5,257 nucleotides of DNA, taken from assembly GCA_029219125.1 (NCBI GenBank), contig JAQXSU010000152.1, forward strand, positions 1 to 5,257, given 5' to 3'. Shown here piece after piece: positions 1 through 4,086 of the stretch; position 1 is the stretch's first letter, and the number at the start of each line of letters is the position of its first letter. The notes beneath the pieces are model-generated. The model had not been told where the DNA came from. It saw only the letters and a list, made by a program, of their open reading frames with translations, and ran no database searches. Both the position numbers and the translations under genes were made by a program. Source of the DNA: Bacillota bacterium (lineage in GTDB: Bacteria > Bacillota > Clostridia > Peptostreptococcales > Anaerovoracaceae).

Positions 1-143
1 CATTGCTCGAAGGATGGGAAGAAGAAAAAGCCTGAATCAGCGCCACGTGCATTGAAAATAAATACATAACTGTAAATAAATTGTACGAAATCGCTGCGCG
101 ATTCGCGGAATTGGCAGAAAAGCGCATGAAACGGCAGCGGAGG

Positions 144-182
144 ATGACGCAAATTCAGAAGGACAGCATGAATTTGCGTCAT
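144..182. repeat. 39-nt stem-loop, copy 1 (possible + strand terminator)
   Basis: The arms ATGACGCAAATTC (144-156) and GAATTTGCGTCAT (170-182) are perfectly complementary over 13 bp and enclose a 13-nt loop. The right arm runs directly into TTTTTGTT, so on the plus strand this could work as an intrinsic terminator for a gene ending left of the window. It has the same total length as the stem-loops at 216 and 415 and shares their GACGC core and the AA at stem positions 9-10. It therefore looks like a divergent member of the same family rather than an isolated terminator. Confidence 0.7.
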
Positions 183-215
183 TTTTTGTTGTCAAACGGT
201 TTTTGCACACAAAAA

Positions 216-254
216 GGGACGCCAAACGAGCTCCCGAAATTGGTTTGGCGTCCC
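216..254. repeat. 39-nt stem-loop, copy 2
   Basis: The arms GGGACGCCAAAC (216-227) and GTTTGGCGTCCC (243-254) pair perfectly over 12 bp around a 15-nt loop. No T-run follows on either strand, so a simple intrinsic terminator is unlikely. The ten outermost stem pairs are identical to those of the stem-loop at 415-453. The next pair is A-T here and T-A there, a compensatory change. TTTTTGCA followed by 8 nt (200-215) precedes it, and the same arrangement flanks the 415 copy in reverse orientation. Confidence 0.8.
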
Positions 255-373
255 GTCAGAGTGATTTTGCGCTGACTTCGGAGGAAAATCGAGCTGCGGC
301 ACGAGAATGAATGCAAAATATAACAAGAATAGTAAAAATGATACAGGAATAAATTTGATAAAAAGAAAAATAA

Positions 374-400
374 AAGAAATAATCGGTCAGATTATTTCTT
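374..400 (-). terminator. AT-rich stem-loop, possible minus-strand terminator
   Basis: AAGAAATAAT (374-383) and ATTATTTCTT (391-400) form a perfect 10-bp stem with a 7-nt loop. Read on the minus strand, the stem is followed by a long T-rich tail (TTATTTTTCTTTTT). That would suit termination of leftward transcription coming from the exporter gene. The stem has only two G-C pairs, which is weak for an intrinsic terminator. It could instead be an operator-like dyad or part of the suspected mobile element. Confidence 0.3.
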
Positions 401-414
401 GCCGCCTATATAAC

Positions 415-453
415 GGGACGCCAATCGCCGACAAACGGTACGATTGGCGTCCC
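415..453. repeat. 39-nt stem-loop, copy 3
   Basis: The arms GGGACGCCAATCG (415-427) and CGATTGGCGTCCC (441-453) pair perfectly over 13 bp around a 13-nt loop. It is followed by 8 nt and then TGCAAAAA (462-469), the mirror image of the flank of the 216-254 copy. No T-run is adjacent. Its loop contains CAAACGGT (432-439), which also occurs at 193-200 just before copy 2. The role is unknown. It could be the end of a mobile element, a structured RNA, or a protein-binding hairpin. Confidence 0.8.
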
Positions 454-464
454 ATCCGCTTTGC

Positions 465-493
465 AAAAAGATTTTCACCCGCTTGAGGGGCGG
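465..493 (-). terminator. Weak candidate terminator for the lysE-type gene
   Basis: Read on the minus strand, a short stem (CCGC/GCGG, 490-493 with 479-482, 7-nt loop) is followed by GTGAAAATCTTTTT. It lies about 110 nt beyond the stop of the exporter gene. The stem is only 4 bp, so this is a tentative call. The GC palindromes at 535-570 lie closer to the gene but have no T-run after them. Confidence 0.2.
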
Positions 494-534
494 AGACTCC
501 AGGATTTTGACAGCCCTCGGCTCTCGCCCGCCCC

Positions 535-604
535 GGCGCCCCGGGCAGGAGGCGCCAAGCCGGCGCCGGCGATCCCGATCCGCCTTTGGCGACCCCGAAC
601 CGCT
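535..604. repeat. GC-rich palindromes and short direct repeat after lysE-type gene
   Basis: GGCGCC occurs at 535-540 and 551-556, and GCCGGCGCCGGC (559-570) is a perfect 12-bp palindrome. A 17-bp direct repeat with 14 matching bases follows (GGCGATCCCGATCCGCC at 568-584, GGCGACCCCGAACCGCT at 588-604). The composition is far more GC-rich than the adjacent left segment. It may be a decayed GC-rich repeat of the kind seen later inside the Nudix gene and the last gene. I cannot assign a function. Confidence 0.5.
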
Positions 605-606
605 GC

Positions 607-1218
607 CTACATCACCATCTGCACGAAGTTCCACAGCAGCTTGAAGCCGTAGAAGATGATGACCACGCCGCAGATCACGTTGATCACCCGCAGCGTCTTA
701 TCCGTGAACCGGGCGCTGAAGAGAGAAATCACCGTGGATACCGAGAGAAACCACAGCACGGAGGCGGAGGCGAAGCCACCGACGAAGAAAAAGTCCGTGC
801 CGGCCGGCAGGGTCGCTTTGAAAGCGCCCAGCATCATGGTGCCGTCGATGAGAGCCTGTGGGTTGAACCAGGTCACCACGCAGGCAGTGGAGATGACCTT
901 CAGGATGGGGATGTCCACTTTGGTGCTGGTGTCCATGGTGTCCTTGGCCCGGACCAGCCCCTGGCCGATCCAGATGACGATGATGCTGCCGATGAGCAGC
1001 ACCGCCTTTTCCAGCAGCGGCGAAGCCTGCATGATGGCTCCCACGCCGAAGAAACAGGCCAGCCCCAGCGTCACATCGAAGAAGATCACGATGAGGGCGG
1101 TGAGGAAGACCCGGCGCCGCGGCTGGGTCAGTGCCGTATTGATGACGAAAAGATTTTGAAGACCGATGGGCGCCACATAAGCCAGACCCATGGTCAGTCC
1201 CTGCAGATAAATATCCAT
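607..1218 (-). CDS. LysE/ArgO-type amino-acid exporter
   Basis: This is a 203-residue integral membrane protein of the LysE/RhtB/ArgO superfamily. Known members export basic amino acids such as lysine and arginine, or other small amino acids and amines, across the cytoplasmic membrane. About six hydrophobic segments are visible, near residues 3-27, 37-60, 69-88, 108-130, 142-165 and 175-197. The conserved PIGLQN motif in the first helix (17-22) and TWFNPQALID (116-125) match the family's P-x-G-x-Q-N and N-P signatures, and the length is normal. The ATG is preceded by AAAAAGGAG on the minus strand (1232-1240), at a rather long spacing of 13 nt. The gene is transcribed divergently from an HxlR-type regulator, which suggests that regulator controls it. 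The substrate cannot be read from the sequence. Lysine or arginine is the closest family guess. Confidence 0.9.
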   Translation of the reverse strand: MDIYLQGLTMGLAYVAPIGLQNLFVINTALTQPRRRVFLTALIVIFFDVTLGLACFFGVGAIMQASPLLEKAVLLIGSIIVIWIGQGLVRAKDTMDTSTKVDIPILKVISTACVVTWFNPQALIDGTMMLGAFKATLPAGTDFFFVGGFASASVLWFLSVSTVISLFSARFTDKTLRVINVICGVVIIFYGFKLLWNFVQMVM

Positions 1219-1250
1219 AATTCCCTATTTACTCCTTTTTCCTTACCTGA

Positions 1251-1286
1251 TATAATTTTGTTATAGCCTTGCGGTAATTTGTTACC
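1251..1286. promoter_or_regulatory. Pair of dyads, candidate HxlR operator
   Basis: TATAA-TTTTG-TTATA (1251-1265) and GGTAA-TTTG-TTACC (1273-1286) are two perfect dyads with 5-bp arms. They share the core TAA-TTT(T)G-TTA, and their centres are about 21-22 bp apart, close to two turns of B-DNA. HxlR proteins are winged-helix dimers that bind dyads near their own promoters. These sites lie between two divergent promoters, so they are natural targets for the adjacent regulator. The assignment is inferred from position and symmetry. Confidence 0.45.
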
Positions 1287-1296
1287 CTGCTACAAT
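1269..1296 (+). promoter_or_regulatory. Putative sigma-A promoter of the hxlR-type gene
   Basis: TTGCGG (1269-1274) and TACAAT (1291-1296) are 16 bp apart, so transcription would start near 1303, about 60 nt before the TTG start codon. The dyad GGTAA-TTTG-TTACC lies across the end of the -35 box and the spacer, where a bound repressor would block polymerase. This would fit autoregulation. Confidence 0.45.
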
Positions 1297-1323
1297 TATA
1301 TTCACTTCAGAGACAAACTGCAA
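1295..1323 (-). promoter_or_regulatory. Putative sigma-A promoter of the lysE-type gene
   Basis: Read on the minus strand, TTGCAG (1323-1318) and a perfect TATAAT (1300-1295) are separated by 17 bp. Transcription would begin near 1288, giving a leader of about 70 nt that crosses both dyads at 1251-1286. The -10 box overlaps the proposed -10 of the divergent promoter, so polymerase binding at the two promoters should interfere. Confidence 0.5.
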
Positions 1324-1347
1324 GAACGCAAAAAAAGCTGACTAAGT

Positions 1348-1354
1348 AAGGAGG
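1348..1354 (+). promoter_or_regulatory. Ribosome binding site fixing a TTG start
   Basis: A perfect AAGGAGG lies 8 nt before TTG at 1363. It supports this non-ATG start, because the next in-frame ATG (Met11) would remove the first two cysteines and has no comparable Shine-Dalgarno sequence. Confidence 0.85.
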
Positions 1355-1362
1355 AACTTACC

Positions 1363-1695
1363 TTGATTGAGACCCATTACGACTGTCCCTGCATGGAAAA
1401 GTGCCCGCTGAACTACGCCATGTCCCTGGTGGGCGGCAAGTGGAAAATGCAGATCATCTGCGCCCTCAACAACCAGGGAAAACTGCGGTATAACGAGCTG
1501 CGCCGCAAGCTGGACGGCATTTCCAACACGGTACTCGCCAGTTCCCTGAAAGAACTGGAAGAAGCCGGACTGGTGGAGCGGACTGAATATCTGCAGGTAC
1601 CGGTGCGGGTGGAATATGCGTCAACCGAAAAAGCAGACAAACTGATGCCGGTGCTGGAAGCCTTCAGCGACTGGGGAGAGGAGATGATGAAATGA
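1363..1695 (+). CDS. HxlR-family winged-helix transcriptional regulator
   Basis: This 110-residue cytoplasmic DNA-binding protein has the full HxlR (DUF24) domain. The hallmark NYAMSLVGGKWK stretch (17-28) is followed by FNEL-like RYNELRRKLDGIS, the recognition-helix region SNTVLASSLKELEEAGLVER, and the wing VPVRVEYASTEKA. Family members act as dimers, often with a conserved N-terminal cysteine that senses thiol-reactive compounds, as in YodB and HypR of Bacillus. Here three cysteines, C8, C10 and C14, are packed into DCPCMEKCP. C14 sits at the conserved family position and the other two are extra. The likely targets are its own promoter and that of the divergent exporter. Its stop overlaps the next gene's start (ATGA), so exodeoxyribonuclease III should be translationally coupled to it. 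Confidence 0.93.
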   Translation: MIETHYDCPCMEKCPLNYAMSLVGGKWKMQIICALNNQGKLRYNELRRKLDGISNTVLASSLKELEEAGLVERTEYLQVPVRVEYASTEKADKLMPVLEAFSDWGEEMMK

Positions 1696-2444
1696 AGCTG
1701 ATTTCATGGAATGTAAACGGCCTGCGGGCCGCGGTGGAAAAAGGATTTCTGGACTTTTTCCGCGAAATCGACGCCGATATATTTTGCCTGCAGGAGACAA
1801 AACTGCAGGAAGGACAGATAAAACTGGACCTGCCGGGGTACCATCAATACTGGAACTACGCCGAGAAAAAAGGATACTCCGGAACGGCCATATTTTGCAA
1901 AGAAGAGCCGGTTTCGGTGACCTACGGGCTGGGCATCGACGAGCACGACCACGAGGGCCGGGTGATTACGGCGGAATTCGAAGATTTTTATTTCGTGACG
2001 GTCTATACGCCCAACTCCCAGGATGGGCTGAAGCGGCTTGACTACCGGATGACCTGGGAGGACGCGTTCCGGGCTCACCTGCTGAAGCTGGCGGAGACCA
2101 AGCCGGTGGTGGCTGCCGGGGACATGAATGTGGCCCATCAGGAAATCGACCTGAAGAATCCGAAGACCAACCGGAAGAATGCCGGGTTCACCGACGAGGA
2201 ACGGAGCAAAATGTCCACCCTCCTGGATTCCGGTTTTGTCGATACGTTCCGGTATTTTTACCCTGACGCCGAGGGCATCTATTCCTGGTGGTCCTACCGG
2301 TTCAAGGCCCGGGAGAAGAACGCGGGGTGGCGGATTGACTATTTTATTGCGTCGGAGGGCATGAAGGACCGGCTGGCCGGGGCGAAGATCCATACGGATG
2401 TTTTCGGCTCGGACCACTGCCCGGTGGAGCTGGAACTGAAATAA
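1692..2444 (+). CDS. xth: Exodeoxyribonuclease III (AP endonuclease, Xth/ExoA type)
   Basis: This 250-residue enzyme of the endonuclease/exonuclease/phosphatase fold cuts DNA at abasic sites and removes 3' blocking groups and 3' nucleotides in base-excision repair. The family residues are all visible: N7 in SWNVNG, E35 in LQETK (33-37), Y105 in VYTPN, D144 and N146 in GDMNVAH, WRIDY (213-217, D216), and the final SDH (240-242) with D241 and H242. The length is typical of bacterial ExoA/Xth, so the protein appears intact and active. Its ATG overlaps the stop of the HxlR gene, and a purine-rich ribosome binding site (GGGGAGAGGAG, ending 1683) sits 8 nt upstream inside that gene. Coupling a repair nuclease to a probable stress-sensing regulator is suggestive, but it may be simple gene packing. 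Confidence 0.97.
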   Translation: MKLISWNVNGLRAAVEKGFLDFFREIDADIFCLQETKLQEGQIKLDLPGYHQYWNYAEKKGYSGTAIFCKEEPVSVTYGLGIDEHDHEGRVITAEFEDFYFVTVYTPNSQDGLKRLDYRMTWEDAFRAHLLKLAETKPVVAAGDMNVAHQEIDLKNPKTNRKNAGFTDEERSKMSTLLDSGFVDTFRYFYPDAEGIYSWWSYRFKAREKNAGWRIDYFIASEGMKDRLAGAKIHTDVFGSDHCPVELELK

Positions 2445-2460
2445 CGGAATGCAGACAGAA

Positions 2461-2466
2461 TGGAGG
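2461..2466 (+). promoter_or_regulatory. Ribosome binding site fixing the proC start
   Basis: TGGAGG lies 9 nt before the ATG at 2476. The upstream in-frame ATG at 2449 has no Shine-Dalgarno sequence and would add nine residues before the Rossmann strand, so 2476 is preferred. Confidence 0.8.
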
Positions 2467-2475
2467 AACAGACGA

Positions 2476-3264
2476 ATGAACAAAATCGGTTTTATCGGCA
2501 TGGGGAATATGGCAAAGGCGCTGGCGGCCGGATTTTTGGCCACAGGCAAGGTGCGGGGGGAGGACATGTGCGCCTTCGCGCCCAATCAGGACAAGCTCCG
2601 ACAAAATGCGCAGTCCCTGGGATTTTCGACACGCCCGACGGCGCTGGCGGTGGCAGAGGACAGTGATATGGTGATCATGGCATGCAAGCCGTATCAGATT
2701 GAAGGAGTGCTGGCAGAGCCGGAGGTACGGGAAGCCTTGGCGGGCAAAGCTTTGGTGTCCGTGGCCATCGGCTGGGACTGGGAGAAATATGCCGTCCTGG
2801 TGGATCCGGCGACACGGGTGCAGTATGTTTTGCCAAACACCCCGGCCCAGGTGCGGGAAGGTGTCTTCATTCTGGAGGATAAAAGCAGCCTGACCGACGA
2901 AGAGCAGAACTGGCTGGAGGACCTGCTGGGGGCCTGCGGCACCGTGGTGAAGCTGCCGGCACACCTGATCGGTGCGGGATCGGCCGTCTCCGGCTGCGGC
3001 CCGGCTTTCGTCAGCATGATGATGGAAGCCATGGCAGACGCGGCGGTGAAGCACGGCATTCAGAGAAAAGCAGCCTATCAGCTGGTGGCACAGATGGTCA
3101 TCGGCACCGGCAAGCTGATGCTGGAAACCGGAGAACATCCGGGCGCCATGAAGGATGCTGTCTGCTCCCCGGGAGGAACTACGATTCGCGGCGTCATGGC
3201 ACTGGAGCACGCAGGCATGCGCGCTGCCTTCATGGACGCAGTGGATGCGGCCAGCGGGAAATAG
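2476..3264 (+). CDS. proC: Pyrroline-5-carboxylate reductase
   Basis: This 262-residue cytoplasmic enzyme reduces delta-1-pyrroline-5-carboxylate to L-proline with NAD(P)H, the last step of proline synthesis. The N-terminus MNKIGFIGMGNMAKAL is the dinucleotide-binding Rossmann motif (GxGxxA type). CKPYQIEGVL (70-79) and LPNTPAQVREG (119-129) match conserved ProC segments. SGCGPAF (172-178), HPGAMKDAVCSPGGTTI (221-237) and VMALE (240-244) make up the C-terminal family signature with its SPGGTT core. The length is typical. The usual MPNTP reads LPNTP and the usual SGSGPAY reads SGCGPAF, both conservative changes. The gene follows exodeoxyribonuclease III after 31 nt. No proA or proB is present, so proline synthesis is not clustered here. 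Confidence 0.96.
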   Translation: MNKIGFIGMGNMAKALAAGFLATGKVRGEDMCAFAPNQDKLRQNAQSLGFSTRPTALAVAEDSDMVIMACKPYQIEGVLAEPEVREALAGKALVSVAIGWDWEKYAVLVDPATRVQYVLPNTPAQVREGVFILEDKSSLTDEEQNWLEDLLGACGTVVKLPAHLIGAGSAVSGCGPAFVSMMMEAMADAAVKHGIQRKAAYQLVAQMVIGTGKLMLETGEHPGAMKDAVCSPGGTTIRGVMALEHAGMRAAFMDAVDAASGK

Positions 3265-3357
3265 CGAGGAAGTGCGCGGAAGAAGCGCAGAATACGGAGA
3301 AAGCGGAGCAGAAATCCGAAGAAGCGGCGCAGAAAGCGAGGAAAGCGGAGGAGAGGT
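3265..3357 (+). repeat. Purine-rich imperfect tandem repeat between proC and the Nudix gene
   Basis: These 93 nt are almost all A and G. They contain two related units of about 40 bp: GAAGAAGCGCAGAA near 3279 resembles GAAGAAGCGGCGCAGAA near 3319, and GAAAGCGGAG occurs at 3299-3308 and again at 3341-3350, 42 nt apart. The end of the repeat supplies the Nudix ribosome binding site (GGAGG, 3347-3351, 6 nt before ATG). The stretch is exactly 31 codons long, so proC and the Nudix gene share a reading frame and are separated by a single TAG. No terminator or promoter is visible in it. Confidence 0.6.
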
Positions 3358-4086
3358 ATGGAAAAAAACACGGGGAAAAATCTGGAAACATTGATGGATG
3401 AAATCCGGCTGTACCAGCCCTGGACCGATAAGGAAACCTGGGAACAGAAGCAGATTCTGGACTTCATGGGGAAGAACCCGGACTGCCTGTTTCGAGGCAA
3501 CCGGATTGCTCACATGACGGCTTCCGCCTGGGTGGTGAACCGGCAGCGGACGAAAGTGCTGATGGCTTATCATAAAATTTACGATTCCTGGGCCTGGCTG
3601 GGCGGTCATGCCGACGGAGAAGCGGACCTGCTGCAGGTGGCCATGAAAGAGGCATGCGAGGAAGCCGGCCTGCGGCCGGCGAACCCGATCCTGATGAAGG
3701 CCGGCCTGCGGCCGGCAGCCGCAGAACCAGAAGGCCGGGCCGCGTCCGGCGGACCAGCCACGAATGAAGGCCGGGCCGCGGCAGACCAGGGGCCTGAGGC
3801 CGCGGCCGGCAGCCTGCGGCCTGTACGGGAGGAGATATTCTCCCTGGAGACCCTGACGGTGGACGGCCATATGAAGCATGGAAGCTGGGTGCCATCCCAC
3901 CTGCACCTGAACCTGACCTACCTGCTGGAGGCTGACGAAGCAGAACCCCTCCGGATCAATGCCGAGGAAAACACCGGAGTCCGGTGGTTCCCTTTTGAAG
4001 AGGCCCTGGCTGCATCGAAGGAGCCGTGGTTCGTAGAGCACATCTATTCAAAACTGATCCGAAAGCTGCAGATAAAAAAATGGTAA
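3358..4086 (+). CDS. Nudix hydrolase with a repeat-derived insertion
   Basis: This 242-residue Nudix protein should hydrolyse a nucleoside-diphosphate-linked or other pyrophosphate substrate with Mg or Mn. The Nudix box is GGHADGEADLL (82-92) followed by KEACEEAGL (97-105). The metal-binding glutamates E98, E101 and E102 and glycine G104 are present. The upstream glutamate of the textbook box is offset, which is common in this GGHADG subgroup. Residues about 106-155 are a low-complexity, Ala/Gly/Pro/Arg-rich insertion encoded by 36-bp-period repeats. The fold then resumes with VREEIFSLETLTVDGH and SHLHLNLTYLLEADE. From memory of the family, relatives lack this stretch and are about 200 residues long. 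The start is set by GGAGG 6 nt upstream. The substrate is unknown. The C-terminus overlaps the next gene by 7 nt. Confidence 0.9.
   Translation: MEKNTGKNLETLMDEIRLYQPWTDKETWEQKQILDFMGKNPDCLFRGNRIAHMTASAWVVNRQRTKVLMAYHKIYDSWAWLGGHADGEADLLQVAMKEACEEAGLRPANPILMKAGLRPAAAEPEGRAASGGPATNEGRAAADQGPEAAAGSLRPVREEIFSLETLTVDGHMKHGSWVPSHLHLNLTYLLEADEAEPLRINAEENTGVRWFPFEEALAASKEPWFVEHIYSKLIRKLQIKKW
3661..3822 (+). repeat. In-frame 36-bp-period GC-rich repeats in the Nudix gene
   Basis: GCCGGCCTGCGGCCGGC occurs at 3664-3680 and again at 3700-3716, and GAAGGCCGGGCCGCG occurs at 3730-3744 and 3766-3780. Both pairs are exactly 36 bp (12 codons) apart, so the protein reads as AGLRPA twice, then EGRAA twice. 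Each copy of the first repeat is itself a perfect hairpin (GCCGGCC-TGC-GGCCGGC). Further GGCCGCGGCCGGC palindromic sequence follows to about 3822. The block starts inside the Nudix box codons for AGL and keeps the frame. Confidence 0.8.

Larger units (their letters stand above)
200..469. mobile_element. Possible MITE-like element with hairpin ends
   Basis: The left end (200-254) reads TTTTTGCA, 8 nt, then a 39-nt hairpin starting GGGACGCCAA. The right end (469-415, read on the minus strand) has exactly the same layout. The two 55-nt ends are therefore inverted copies enclosing an AT-rich core without coding capacity. That is the form of a small non-autonomous element. I could not identify a target-site duplication, a transposase, or a precise boundary, so the call is an inference. 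Two oppositely oriented copies of a dispersed repeat would look the same. Confidence 0.35.
1..606. other. Gene-free left region, AT-rich then GC-rich
   Basis: I see no convincing protein gene here. The short reading frames lack a good ribosome binding site, run through the stem-loops listed separately, and resemble no family I know. Bases 1-143 show nothing definite apart from a small AATCGC-TGC-GCGATT hairpin within about 89-103. Bases 144-453 hold three related 39-nt stem-loops. Bases about 290-400 are strongly AT-rich and contain a separate AT stem-loop. Bases about 500-606 switch to very GC-rich sequence with GGCGCC and GCCGGC palindromes, next to the 3' end of the minus-strand exporter gene. 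The abrupt change in base composition suggests a mosaic or inserted segment. Confidence 0.7.

Noticed and set aside
81..275. Possible 64-residue basic peptide with a TTG start
   Set aside because: It has no Shine-Dalgarno sequence and runs through two perfect stem-loops whose arms fix its sequence. It resembles no known family, so it is most likely chance.
355..383. Plus-strand promoter TTGATA-17-AATAAT
   Set aside because: It lies in very AT-rich sequence where such matches are expected by chance, and no plus-strand gene follows before the divergent region.
144..453. CRISPR-like array
   Set aside because: The three repeats are inverted-repeat hairpins with irregular spacing (centres about 72 and 199 bp apart) and opposite flank orientation, and no cas gene is present.
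586..1266. Long plus-strand reading frame opposite the exporter gene
   Set aside because: The His/Asp/Glu-rich product is typical of the antisense of a membrane-protein gene. The minus-strand frame has clear family motifs and a ribosome binding site.
2344..4041. 565-codon minus-strand reading frame across proC and the Nudix gene
   Set aside because: It is an antisense shadow in GC-rich coding DNA. Its product is low-complexity with no domain, while the plus-strand genes show intact catalytic motifs.
4026..4079. Upstream GTG start for the last gene (383 residues)
   Set aside because: It would add 18 polar residues before a natural Lys-rich, signal-anchor-like N-terminus and would overlap the Nudix gene by 61 nt. 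The ATG at 4080 fits better, although neither start has a strong ribosome binding site.
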